64,000 nt of DNA from NCBI RefSeq assembly GCF_900104145.1, contig NZ_FNLB01000008.1:248001-312000 (forward strand), read 5' to 3'. Shown here piece by piece: positions 18,552 to 27,844 of the stretch. The stretch comes from Pseudovibrio sp. Tun.PSC04-5.I4 (GTDB taxonomy: Bacteria > Pseudomonadota > Alphaproteobacteria > Rhizobiales > Stappiaceae). Below the pieces are notes generated by a model that saw only the letters and a list, made by a program, of their open reading frames with translations, had not been told where the DNA came from and made no database searches. The position numbers were made by a program, and so were the translations under genes. Numbering within the stretch: the stretch's first letter is position 1; every line of letters begins with the position of its first letter.

Positions 18552-18749
18552 CACGGCGGCATTCTTAGCAAACAATGGGTTGGAGAAACTGGCCGCATAA
18601 CGCATAATTACTATCGACGGATCCTCTTAACCACTGGAGGAAAATTGGGGGCCAGGTCAATAACAAAGTGGCACTTTGCGGTTGCAGCAATGTTCGTATC
18701 ACGACAATTCTCTTAGCCTGCAGCATGGAGAAAAGGCCAGGCTTTCTGA

Positions 18750-18926
18750 ATTGGTTTAGAAGGCCTTCTGGCAGAACCGCCCACCATCGAGCGAGATGGC
18801 AACGTTTATCTGATGCGTTTTCAAGTGGTAACTTCCGGCCCCTCGTTTGAATGCGGCCTTGGCGAGGCCCGTGGAACATGGTTCGCCAAGGCCGAAGGAG
18901 GTAGCTATATTTCCGAGCTATATTAA
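18750..18926 (+). pseudogene. Unidentified gene C-terminal fragment
   Basis: A 58-codon open segment without a start, ending in a TAA. It reads IGLEGLLAEPPTIERDGNVY, then MRFQVVTSGPSFECGLGEAR and GTWFAKAEGGSYISELY. Composition and continuity look like real coding sequence cut by IS insertion, not IS sequence. I do not recognise the family. It is preceded by a stop at 18747 and followed by the boundary of the outer IS3. Confidence 0.4.
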
Positions 18927-19624
18927 CGGTTCAAGGTGTCACCGTGGTTAGAGGTGGTTCAGTTTGTTTGGACAGGTGAACGTCGTTAATAAGTGGATCC
19001 GCTCCGGTTTCGCCGCTGCTTGCGTTATGTGCGGCGGGTGGTTGCAGAAAGTCTGATCCGGCGTGTGCCAGTCAAGTGGTGAATGTGGGCGTATCTGGTT
19101 ATAAAAGGCGATGAACTTAGCGATGGATTGCCTTGCCTCTCGTACACTGGCGTAGGCATTGAGATAAACTTCCTCGTATTTGACAGTACGCCAGAAGCGT
19201 TCGATAAATACATTGTCGCGCTAGGCTCCCTTACCATCCATTGAGATCTTGATCTTCTCGCGCTTGAGCACATCGGTGAAATCTATGCTGGTAAACTGGG
19301 AGCCCTGGTCAGAGTTGAAAATCTCTGGCTTGCCGTGTTTGGCGAGCGCGCCTTCCAGAGCCTCGATACAAAAACCTGCTTCCATGGCAATCGACAGTCG
19401 CCAACTCAGAACTTTGCGCGAGTACCAGTCAATGATGGCAACTGGATAGGTAAATCCCTTCACCATCGGAATATATGAAATGTTGACCGTCCAGGCCTGA
19501 TTGGGTCTCGAGACCGCCACATCACGCAGCAGATACGGGTGTCAATGCTGAGTCAAATTTCCCCACATGTGCTGGACGGAAAGTCCTCAGTTTGAGTATT
19601 TGGTGACCAGCCTTTTCTGTGGGT

Positions 19625-20452
19625 CTAACTCTCCTTTTTGGGTGGCCTGCCGCGTCGTTTTGGTGGTGGAGGTGGAGCTATTGAAGCGTTAGCCCGTACG
19701 TGCTCTGGCATGAGGTCCGCATGGCTGCGCAACCGATAACTAGCACCTTCGATCTGGATGACGACGGCATGATGCAAAAGCCGATCGAGAAGGGCTGTGG
19801 CAATAACGCGATCACCAAAGATCTCCCCCCATTCCGCAAAGCCACGGTTTGAGGTGAGGATCATGGATCCCTTTTCATATTTGGCATTGACGAGCTGGAA
19901 GAACAAGTTTGCTCCCCCATTGGTAATTGGCAGATAACCGATTTCATCGACGATTAGCAGTGAAGTTCGTGCAAAGAAGCGTAGTTTCTCAGTCAACCGC
20001 CCTTCTTTTTCAGCTTTTGCCAAGGCTTCGATGAGGTGAGCTAAAGCAATGCGATACACCCGTTTACCCGCTTTAACGGCTGCAACCCCAAGAGCAGTTG
20101 CCAGATGGCTCTTTCCTGTACCAGGTGGACCGAGAAAGTGTACCACTTCATTGCGAGTGATGAACTCCAGTTCGGCTAGAGCCATGATGCGATCCCTGTC
20201 CAGCGAGGGCTGGAAGGTAAAGTCGAAGCTTTCCAGTGTTTTTATCGGAGTAAGCCGCGCTGTCGTCAGGGCGACGCCGATACGGCGGCCCTCGCGTGTT
20301 GAATATTCTTCATTGAGCAGAGAATCCAGGGCCTCCAGTGCCGTGAGTTCCCCTTGTTCCAATTGGCTCAGCGTGTGGTCGAGCACCTCTAAAGCCCGCG
20401 GCATTTTTAAGCCTACCAGTGAAGACTGAATGCGTTTACTGAGCGAACTCAT
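19625..20452 (-). CDS. istB: IS21 helper ATPase IstB
   Basis: A 275-residue AAA+ protein that assists IstA in target choice and strand transfer. It shows Walker A GPPGTGKSHLATALG near residue 108, Walker B LLIVDEIGYLP near 167 and sensor 1 MILTSNRGFAEWGEIF. The C-terminus is unusually proline- and basic-rich (APPPPPKRRGRPPKKES). Its ATG overlaps the istA stop by 4 bases, implying translational coupling. Full length, no lesions seen. Confidence 0.93.
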   Translation of the reverse strand: MSSLSKRIQSSLVGLKMPRALEVLDHTLSQLEQGELTALEALDSLLNEEYSTREGRRIGVALTTARLTPIKTLESFDFTFQPSLDRDRIMALAELEFITRNEVVHFLGPPGTGKSHLATALGVAAVKAGKRVYRIALAHLIEALAKAEKEGRLTEKLRFFARTSLLIVDEIGYLPITNGGANLFFQLVNAKYEKGSMILTSNRGFAEWGEIFGDRVIATALLDRLLHHAVVIQIEGASYRLRSHADLMPEHVRANASIAPPPPPKRRGRPPKKES

Positions 20453-21678
20453 GGCTTACCTCCAGTACTGGCAAGTCGTTGGCCTACCGCTTCATAGAAC
20501 TCCAGTGGGCGTTGGTTTACACCGCTGTGTTTGGTTGGCTCCGCAGCCAGACGACGGCGCTGTGTTGCCCGTGGAGGAGCCTTGCGATGGCATGGATCAA
20601 CCCGGCGCTGGTTCTTTCCCTCCATGACCGGATGGGTGGCGATGAGCTGACCGTTTTCATAGATGCGCACCTCTTGCGGGTGATGCTGGACTTCGACCAT
20701 CCGTTTCTTAACGGTGTCCGGCACTGAATAAAGATTACCTCCAACGGAGACCATGCCATCACGCGTGACCCGCCGCTCCACCAGTAAAACAGCATCATAA
20801 GGGTGCGCTGGCAAAGGGATCAGAGCGGGCTGTTCCTCTCCAAAGACCTCGCCCACCACACGGTTGGTGGTGGCATGAACACGGGCATTGGCAATTTCCT
20901 TGCACCAGCGTGTGAACTGGGCATTAAGATCGTCCAGATCGCGGAACGTACGACCAAGGAAGAAATCCTGCCGGATGTAACGAAATGGCCGCTCCACCTT
21001 GCCCTTGGTTTTGGCCCGGTAGGGCTGGCAGGCATCCGGCTGAGCGCCATAATGGTCCAGAAGAGCGACAAGAGCAGGATTAAAAAGAACAGTGCCATCT
21101 GGCTCCTCTCCCAGAACGGCTGTCTTCATGCGATCATACAGGACTTCCAGTGTCGCTCCGCCGAAGACCTCAAAGGCCGCGATATGACAACGCAGGACTG
21201 TCTCTAGTTTTTGATTGGCACAATAGCGCCCCCACAAAAACCGTGAATTACTCAGCACCATTGAAAACAAAAAGACTTTTCGCACCACATCTGGTTCACT
21301 GGTGAACTCCACCTGAAACTCAGCAAAATCTACCTGTGCCTGCTGGCCTGGTGCTGTCTCAAAGCGCCGTTCAAATGCATGCGGAGGAGCTGGACGGATC
21401 AGGCGAAGATATTCCGTTACAGTGGAGTAACCGCCCTTAAACCCCAGTGTCTTCAGCTCACGAAGCAAGCGCCGGGCAGATAGACCGGGAAACCGCTCCA
21501 GTCGCTCAAGTAAATAGCCTTTGTATTCCTCCAGTACACGCCCGTCACGCTGGCGGGGGCCGTAGACAGGAGCTTCAAGGCCTTGGTGTAAGTATTTGCT
21601 GACCGTCTTTCTATCCAGCCCGGCTTTGCGCGCTATGGCACTTACAGACAGTCCCTGCTGCTTCAAATTATGGATCAT
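20449..21678 (-). CDS. istA: IS21 transposase IstA
   Basis: A 409-residue transposase from ATG 21678, which has AGGGAAG 6 bases upstream; a longer in-frame start at 21771 is unlikely. The helix-turn-helix is GLSVSAIARKAGLDRKTVSKYL. The integrase core has AQVDFAEFQVEF (first aspartate), LYDRMKTAVLGEEP (second aspartate region) and KGKVERPFRYIRQDF (glutamate). The C-terminus (NQRPLEFYEAVGQRLAS) is in the form normally seen. No internal stops, so it may be active. Confidence 0.92.
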   Translation of the reverse strand: MIHNLKQQGLSVSAIARKAGLDRKTVSKYLHQGLEAPVYGPRQRDGRVLEEYKGYLLERLERFPGLSARRLLRELKTLGFKGGYSTVTEYLRLIRPAPPHAFERRFETAPGQQAQVDFAEFQVEFTSEPDVVRKVFLFSMVLSNSRFLWGRYCANQKLETVLRCHIAAFEVFGGATLEVLYDRMKTAVLGEEPDGTVLFNPALVALLDHYGAQPDACQPYRAKTKGKVERPFRYIRQDFFLGRTFRDLDDLNAQFTRWCKEIANARVHATTNRVVGEVFGEEQPALIPLPAHPYDAVLLVERRVTRDGMVSVGGNLYSVPDTVKKRMVEVQHHPQEVRIYENGQLIATHPVMEGKNQRRVDPCHRKAPPRATQRRRLAAEPTKHSGVNQRPLEFYEAVGQRLASTGGKP

Positions 21679-22559
21679 TACGATCTTCCCTAGATTGACC
21701 ACTCCTCCACACCCCTTCTTTCCAACAGGAACGTAGAGGAGAGTTTGGCCAACTTTTGTTTGAAGGGGCATGCCCCTTCAAACAAAAGTCAAAGCTGAAA
21801 AAGTGGGGAATTTTCAACCAGCGCTTTTGGGGAGAATACATCCAGCACTGACAACGGGTAGATCTTGTGACCCGGTGCGGGTTTGGAAGTGTTTGGTCGG
21901 CGATAGATTGCCTCAATACCCATCCTCTTCATCAAAGATCGCACCCTGCGCCGGCCTATATCAAAGCCTTCTGCCTTCAACAGCCGCAGCAGCATGCGGC
22001 TACCCGCGAACGGATACTCTAAATGCAACTCATCCAGCCGGTGCATGAGGGCAAGCGTTTCCAGTGAGGCCGGACGGGGCCGGTAGTTAACACTGCTTCT
22101 GGATAAGCTCAGGGCTTTGGCCTGACGGCTAATCGAGAGTTTGTGCTTATGGTCGATCATCTTGTGGCGCTCAGCAAGCCTGCTTTTGTGAGCGCCTTCT
22201 TACGAGCTTACGCGGCCCCACTGGGGCCGCAGTCCCTTCGAAGTCCGGAAAAATTATTTTCCAAAGCCAGTTCCCCAATTTTGGCGTCCAGCCGTTTGAT
22301 GTCGACTTCAGGTTCCTGCTTAGCCTGTTTATCAGCACCAAACACATCTGGCATCGCCGCAAAGGCCTGCTCTTTCCATTGCTTGATCTGGTTCGCGTGC
22401 ACATCAAAGTCCTGAGCTAATTCACTCAAGGTTTTCTCTCCGCGAATACCAGCAAGCGCCACTTTCGCTTTAAAAGCCGGGCTATGGGACCAATGGGGAC
22501 GTCTGCTTATACAGGTCTCCTGCTTTAGGCATCATGCCAGTTTTAGGAGCAAAATCCAC

Positions 22560-23169
22560 TTATACAACCTGTCAAAAACCCCTGAGCCAGCTCTACCTGA
22601 AGAATGTCGACAAAGAACCGCCAGTCAGGCGCAAATATAAGTTGATATTTATCAGCCCCGCCGGTTTGCTCCGCTCTTGTCCATGACACCTTTCTTCGGC
22701 AGAATGTTGTTGCCAATGGCTTTCTCAAAAAAGGCTGTAGCTGCGGCCTCATCACGGGTCTTTGAGAGCATGAAATCTACCGTATTGCCTTGTTTATCAA
22801 GGGCGCGGTAGAGATAGGCCCATTCGCCTTTGGCCTTAATGTAGGTCTCGTCCATGCGCCAGGAGGTGCTCGCTTTACGCTTCCATTTTCTTGCCTCTTC
22901 AGCAATCAGAGGTGAGAACTTGATCACCCATCGGTTGAGGGTCGCGTGATCAGCTTCAACACCGCGCTCCTGCAGGCCTCCTCAAGATTACTGTAGGAGA
23001 CAGAATAACGAAACTAGAAAAATACTGCATACGAAATTACGTCTTTTTGTGGGTAGTTGGTGCCTTTAAAACTGATCAACTCACCCAACCTCAAACCGCC
23101 AATTCAGAGCGTGCCAGCTGTAAACTAAACGATCAGAGTTGGAAACCGACTAAACTTTGCGACACAGCC
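22560..23169 (-). pseudogene. IS6-family element copy A, 3' truncated
   Basis: The minus strand encodes an IS26/IS6-like transposase: LQERGVEADHATLNRWVIKF, EEARKWKRKASTSWRMDETY, IKAKGEWAYLYRALDKQG (first aspartate in MDETY) and VMDKSGANRRG, after which the frame is lost and the C-terminus is missing. The terminal repeat AACTTTGCGACACAGCC closes the element at 23169. The 5' untranslated segment 22985-23165 recurs in copies B and C. Confidence 0.8.
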
Positions 23170-23699
23170 ATCACAGATAGTAGTGCTCCGATGTCCGCAG
23201 TTGGCTCGTTCTCACGGCCATTCCCAGTATGTCTCGACGTAACCAAACCGGGCATTCGAGCGAATTCTCGGTAATCCCGCGTGAGTGAGTGCTCAACTTC
23301 AGATCGGTCTCTTCGGTTCGCTGCGGAGGGCGGTTTTAACTGCGGCCTGATGCCAGCATTTGTGTAAATGAACAAATATTGGATATTTGCCCATGGCTTT
23401 TGTTGGAATTATTCCTATTTCCGCCCAGATCACTTTCCAAATACTAGTAATTATCCTCGAATAGCGATGCAATATTTCATATATGCATAGTGCTTGCAGA
23501 AATACGCATGCGAAAATGCAATCTGTATCTGTAAAAATAATTCAAAATTTCGAGTTACTTTAGGTTAATAAATAATATTACGTATATTTATACTTAATTG
23601 ATCTCGTGAAATGACACAGTGCGGCTTGCGTGACAACCGGGCGGCACTCACGGGGATCATTTCAATTTTATAAATGAAGAAGCCTTGGGGGCGACTCGG
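23170..23699. other. Gene-free stretch before the repeat protein
   Basis: No supported gene. The second half (23400-23620) is very AT-rich, with a probable promoter region for the 23700 gene. Confidence 0.5.
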
Positions 23700-24668
23700 A
23701 TGATTAGTCAAAAAGTGAATTCAATTTCTGGTGGGCAGAATTCGTGTGCATGTAAGAAACCAGCAAATAGAAGCCCATTAATCGTAGGTGCGGTATGCCT
23801 TAGTTTTTTCGCTTTTTGTGGGGTCGCCTATGCCGAAAGTGGTTCTGGCAACACGTTCTCAGGTAATGGAGCCGGCGGTAAAAACACCAGTGGTAAAGCC
23901 AACACCTTTTTGGGCTCAGTTTCAGGCTCAGAAAACACCACCGGGTATAATAATACTTTTGTAGGAATACAGTCTGGATATAAGAACGTAAGCGGGAAGC
24001 AAAACACCTATGTGGGTTCCCAATCTGGCGATTATAATGTCAGCGGGTCCTTCAATTCCGGCTTTGGCGATCTAACAGGTGCTATGAATACGAGTGGAAG
24101 CCTTAATGCCATGTTTGGTCAGGCTGCTGGTCTTTCAAATCAGTCTGGCTCTGAAAATACGTTCATTGGGGCTCAGGCAGGGCAAAAAAGTTTAACTGGA
24201 TCAGGAAATGTTTTCTTAGGTCGTGCTGCGGGTTATAATGAAGCCGGTTCCAACAAGCTTTATATTGAAAATTCGAGCTCTAAAACACCTTTGATCTATG
24301 GTGAGTTCGATAAAAATATACTGACCGTAAACGGTCGGCTGGGGATTGGAACCACGTCGCCTCGATCAGCCTTGGCTGTTAATGGCAGAATTACAGCTAA
24401 ATCTATTGAGGTCACAATTGCAGAATGGCCTGATTACGTTTTTGATGCAGACTATCCGTTAATGCCGCTTTCAAAAGTTGAGCAACATATTAAGCTTCAA
24501 GGCTATCTACCGGGAGTTCCCTCACAGAAAACTGTCGTGACTGAAGGTCTGGACCTGGGTGAGATGAACGTTCTTTTGATGGAGAAAATTGAAGAATTGA
24601 CGCTTCATACGATCCGCCAGCAAAAAGAAATTGATGCATTGCGCCAAACCGTCCTCGCTCGAAACTAG
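23700..24668 (+). CDS. Secreted 17-residue-repeat adhesin-like protein
   Basis: 322 residues from ATG 23700, with GGGGG upstream. A signal peptide or anchor (SPLIVGAVCLSFFAFCGVAYA) is followed by eight tandem 17-residue units of pattern NTFxGxxxGxxNxSGxx (nucleotides 23850-24254). These resemble the head repeats of YadA-type trimeric adhesins. A short LYIENSSSKTPLIYG bridge and GRLGIGTTSP segment come next. The tail holds WPDYVFDADYPLMPLSKVEQ, then GYLPGVPS and GEMNVLLMEKIEELTLHTI, closely resembling tails common in Bacteroidetes surface and tail-fibre proteins. A coiled-coil end is likely. It lies 61 bases before a secreted nuclease gene. Confidence 0.75.
   Translation: MISQKVNSISGGQNSCACKKPANRSPLIVGAVCLSFFAFCGVAYAESGSGNTFSGNGAGGKNTSGKANTFLGSVSGSENTTGYNNTFVGIQSGYKNVSGKQNTYVGSQSGDYNVSGSFNSGFGDLTGAMNTSGSLNAMFGQAAGLSNQSGSENTFIGAQAGQKSLTGSGNVFLGRAAGYNEAGSNKLYIENSSSKTPLIYGEFDKNILTVNGRLGIGTTSPRSALAVNGRITAKSIEVTIAEWPDYVFDADYPLMPLSKVEQHIKLQGYLPGVPSQKTVVTEGLDLGEMNVLLMEKIEELTLHTIRQQKEIDALRQTVLARN
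23850..24254 (+). repeat. Eight 51-bp tandem repeats encoding 17-residue units
   Basis: Each unit begins with an asparagine codon pair such as AACAC(C/G) and encodes N-T/x-F-x-G-x-x-x-G-x-x-N-x-S/T-G. Units diverge at the nucleotide level, and the eighth is one residue short, so the array is old and not prone to simple slippage. Confidence 0.85.
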
Positions 24669-24729
24669 CATATCCCATGTTGGGTGATTGTAAAAACTAT
24701 CGAGATTGTAGTTGAGGAAGGATTTGATC

Positions 24730-27486
24730 ATGAAACTACTAGTTCAGGGTAGAGTTTCGTTTGTGTTGTGGCGCGCCGTTTTTCGGGCGCTGGTGCTATT
24801 TCTTTTTGTAACTGGTGCAAATCTTCCCGCGTTTGCTGAGGATATTCCTTGGGCCGCAAGAATAGGAAGTTGGAACCTAAAAAACTTTGGTGAGAGCAAG
24901 GCTGGGTTTAAAAACAACAAGGACCGTAGCGCTCTGATGCGCCGAATAGCCCGCGTGGCTCAGCAAGATCACATAATTTTCTTTCAAGAAGTGCAAGGAA
25001 CAGGCAGATCTATTAAGGGCCCTGCCCGTGGCCTACAACACTTTATGCCAGCAGGATGGAAGTGCGACTGGGTCTCACGGCGCTCTACAAAGCGGGGAAA
25101 CGGCGAGCGGTATTCCTATTGCGTTAGTCCATCATCCACTTATAAGGACGGCCCTCCAATTACCGTGAAAAGCAGGGTGGATTACCTGGATGAAGCTGGG
25201 CCCTACACAGCTGTCAATGGATCGACCTCCGTTCTGAAAACGAATATCTGGGCACGCCCACCACTGCTCACGACCATCAGTGTTCCCATGCCAGAGGGCG
25301 AAGCGCTAGAAATCCAAGTTTACGACAACCATCTTAAGCCGCGCTATGGGGCGGGGCCGCGCGTTCCGGGAGTTGACCCAACGCAGTTCCGCAACTTCGC
25401 GGTGGCAAACGAGTTGATCGCACTGGAGAAGAACCTCAAAGCCATCAATCAGGGCGCTTTGATCCTGGGAGACCTAAACGCTGACTGCACATATTTTTCG
25501 GAGCAAAAGAAGCCCGGAAAATTTGAAGGAGCGGCTGGTTGGACTTGGTGGATAGATTTTGGCGTAAGAACCAATGTGTTGGCCGATGCCGCTTGTGCTT
25601 ATGATCGCTTTATAACGAACGCAGCTGTTACCAAGCATGTTGCCGTTTCTGATGACGGGGAAAAAAAGGGATATGATATCGAGGTTGGGTTGATCAAAAA
25701 CCAAACTCTCAGTGGCGTACTAGTCTCTGATCACTACAAGGTTAGTTTGTTATTGGAAGGCATTAAAAAGAAGAAGCCAAAGGCGCAGCCTATGAAGACA
25801 CCTGTACTGGTATCCCTTGCCGGGATGAACGGGACCGGAAATGGGCCTTCAGGCAAAACGGGCAAAAAGCGCAAGCATTCCTCTGGTCTTTCTTTTCCCA
25901 ATGCAGAAACTGCTTTCGCACCCAATTATAAAACAAAGAACAGTTTCAACGCGCAGAATCTCACATCGTGGCTCCCTGCTGGAGCGACCGCGAACTTCTA
26001 CATTGTTAAATATGATGAAGCTGTCGAATATGGTGGTGTCGCGGATGTATCGCTCAAAGATGCGCGCGGTAGCAACGGTCCCACAGCTATCACTATAGCG
26101 ACTGACGGAACTTTTGGGACCGACGTAGAATGGCTAAACGCACCTGCAGGTGGATATAAACTGGTTCTTGATGTCAACAAGGATGGCATTCTAAACATCA
26201 AGGGCGGCGATATTGTTAATGTAGATAGCGGCATTGACTTGTTGTCATACCCGAAAGACTTCCACTCAGACATCGTGACGCTCGGCGATAACCATTTGTT
26301 GCGCGGGCAGTTTTCAGAAAATAGAGCGCAGAATATTTATGGGCTTGCAAAGGGCTTAGGTCCCGATACCCCTTACAAGGGGTATATTGTCTCTCGGAAA
26401 TTACTTGCTCAAACACCGGGTTGGAAAGGGTGGGCTGACGCAAGAGAAGCTGGCCTTTCTAACCTTGCGCAATATGCCATTCCTATCAACCAAGGATATG
26501 GCCCTATTCTGTTTGATGAACTGAAACCGAAACACAAGGAAATTTCGCTTACTTCAGACGCGTTGGGGCATGCATTTCTGCCGATCTGGAAAAAACCTGC
26601 TGTTCACTTCAACATGCGAGCGCTGGATACAAAACCATCGCCAGCTTCATGGCAGCGTGACCAAGCTGACGATAAAGTGGAAGATCCGTGCCTCACTGCG
26701 TGGAAAGGTAAGGATAAGGCCCTCAAGGCAGTTTGTAATGCGGGGCACTCATTTAGCGATACCTATGGGACGGCATTTAATTTCGTCATCGATGTAAATC
26801 ATGATGGGCATTTTGGTGCCGGGGATCTGGTAGATACGTATGATGTCGGCGACATGCGGAAATATTTTGAGGGAAATGACGACAAAAAATTAGGCACGGA
26901 TGCCGGTGATGGTGCGACGATCGTTGAATACAAAGACTTCCTCAACGCCAGGCTTAATCTCATTCCGCCGCTAGACGCCGGACCGGCCTATACCGCTGCA
27001 ACAAAAGCCGCCTCCAATAGGTATGCATGTAACGATTATCTCACCCGCAATGAGTTTTTGAAATTGGTCGTGCCAGACTCTGATGTAGGATTCTATGTTG
27101 TCGATCAGGATGTATACCGTCAGGAAAGAGAGTTTGGATCCGGTTTCTACGAATATGAGAACCTCAATATCAACGCGGCGAAAGTTAAAAAGGGAGCGAC
27201 CGTCTGCGCGGATATCGAGAAGGGTAGCTTAGGAACCATCACGACTGGCAAGGATGCAACATTCGAAGTACGAGCTGAGAATCTGGCGATTGTGGGAAGT
27301 GTTCGGGCTGGAAATGGTTCGAAGATTTGCCTAGTCGCAAAGGCGACAACTATTCAAGCGACAGGGGTGGGAGCCACCTTGCTTTTCGCTCCAGAACCAA
27401 CAGGGGCAACAAAAATCGCAGCTGGTATAGCTGGTGGCGTAATATTACTAAGCACAGCCGCAGCCAATATAGCCTGCGCCTTTTAG
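24730..27486 (+). CDS. Large secreted DNase-I-fold (EEP) nuclease/phosphodiesterase
   Basis: 918 residues from ATG 24730 (AGGAAGG upstream). A signal peptide ends at PAFA. Residues about 40-345 form an endonuclease/exonuclease/phosphatase domain: GSWNLKNFG (46), FFQEVQG (83), YDNHLKP (197), LGDLNADC (246) and VSDHYKVSL (332), so the catalytic Asn, Glu, His, Asp/Asn and final Asp-His are all present. The remaining 570 residues match nothing I know. They contain two EF-hand-like calcium loops, DVNKDGILNIKGGD (near 480) and DVNHDGHFGAGDLVD (near 687). The last 25 residues are hydrophobic (AAGIAGGVILLSTAAANIACAF). An extracellular or surface nuclease is likely. Confidence 0.8.
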   Translation: MKLLVQGRVSFVLWRAVFRALVLFLFVTGANLPAFAEDIPWAARIGSWNLKNFGESKAGFKNNKDRSALMRRIARVAQQDHIIFFQEVQGTGRSIKGPARGLQHFMPAGWKCDWVSRRSTKRGNGERYSYCVSPSSTYKDGPPITVKSRVDYLDEAGPYTAVNGSTSVLKTNIWARPPLLTTISVPMPEGEALEIQVYDNHLKPRYGAGPRVPGVDPTQFRNFAVANELIALEKNLKAINQGALILGDLNADCTYFSEQKKPGKFEGAAGWTWWIDFGVRTNVLADAACAYDRFITNAAVTKHVAVSDDGEKKGYDIEVGLIKNQTLSGVLVSDHYKVSLLLEGIKKKKPKAQPMKTPVLVSLAGMNGTGNGPSGKTGKKRKHSSGLSFPNAETAFAPNYKTKNSFNAQNLTSWLPAGATANFYIVKYDEAVEYGGVADVSLKDARGSNGPTAITIATDGTFGTDVEWLNAPAGGYKLVLDVNKDGILNIKGGDIVNVDSGIDLLSYPKDFHSDIVTLGDNHLLRGQFSENRAQNIYGLAKGLGPDTPYKGYIVSRKLLAQTPGWKGWADAREAGLSNLAQYAIPINQGYGPILFDELKPKHKEISLTSDALGHAFLPIWKKPAVHFNMRALDTKPSPASWQRDQADDKVEDPCLTAWKGKDKALKAVCNAGHSFSDTYGTAFNFVIDVNHDGHFGAGDLVDTYDVGDMRKYFEGNDDKKLGTDAGDGATIVEYKDFLNARLNLIPPLDAGPAYTAATKAASNRYACNDYLTRNEFLKLVVPDSDVGFYVVDQDVYRQEREFGSGFYEYENLNINAAKVKKGATVCADIEKGSLGTITTGKDATFEVRAENLAIVGSVRAGNGSKICLVAKATTIQATGVGATLLFAPEPTGATKIAAGIAGGVILLSTAAANIACAF

Positions 27487-27499
27487 TATCTTGGATATA

Positions 27500-27536
27500 G
27501 AGTTCTCCTGAAATTTTCAGGGGAACTCGCCTTTGT
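27500..27536 (+). terminator. Terminator after the secreted nuclease
   Basis: Stem GAGTTCTCCTGAAA / TTTCAGGGGAACTC (27500-27528, one G-T wobble), followed by CGCCTTTG. Confidence 0.6.
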
Positions 27537-27844
27537 TGAGGAGATCAGCCGGACAACATGCTCAGTGTTGTTTCTACTTCCGAAGACATGATTACTCTCA
27601 TCGCTTTTATTAGGAAGCAGTGGAGGAATACAACAGCGGCTATTAGAACCAACAGGGCTTGAAAACAAACGCGTGACAGTTCGATGGCTAGCCTCATTCC
27701 TTGGGCAGGGGATAGCAGCCCCTTCGTCAACCGGCTTTGTGTGTCTCAGGGTAAAAATTACAACTGAGTCGCCTATGCGACGCTTAAGGGCGTTGGGATA
27801 ATGAATATCATTAACAAGAGGTTGCCAATCAAATGCAGCGGCGA
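27537..27844. other. Unassigned gap between nuclease and IS6
   Basis: No supported gene. A minus-strand open frame (27545-27730) has a hydrophobic core but no ribosome site or recognisable family. It could be decayed sequence. Confidence 0.35.

Larger units (their letters stand above)
19540..21853 (-). mobile_element. IS21-family insertion sequence, apparently intact
   Basis: A 2314-bp element carrying istA and istB. Its termini are TGTCAATGCTG (19540) and, as reverse complement of 21843-21853, TGTCAGTGCTG. The pentamer ACGGG occurs on both sides (19535-19539 and 21854-21858), the expected short target duplication. A second repeat pair, TCAAATTTCCCCAC and TGAAAATTCCCCAC, lies just inside each end, typical of multiple IstA-binding sites. 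It sits inside OrfB of an IS3. Confidence 0.88.
18948..22500 (-). pseudogene. IS3-family element split by an IS21 insertion
   Basis: OrfA (about 22200-22490) reads RRPHWSHSPAFKAKVALAGI, then GEKTLSELAQDFDVHANQIKQW. Its start has apparently decayed from ATG to ATA (ATAAGCAGACG). After ELALENNF the usual OrfA end is replaced by a GC-rich palindrome (22208-22230). OrfB starts at 22160 and runs to GHKIYP, where IS21 intervenes at 19540-21853. It resumes as PYLLRDVAVSRPNQAWTVN and ends at 18948. A TAG replaces the tryptophan codon in GKGA*RDNVFIERFWR, so the transposase is dead. Confidence 0.85.

Noticed and set aside
22985..23165. Repeated segment shared with 27848-28030 and 37640-37815 as a possible CRISPR or regulatory repeat
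   Set aside because: It is the 5' part of IS6 copies with terminal repeats; no short spaced direct repeats are present.
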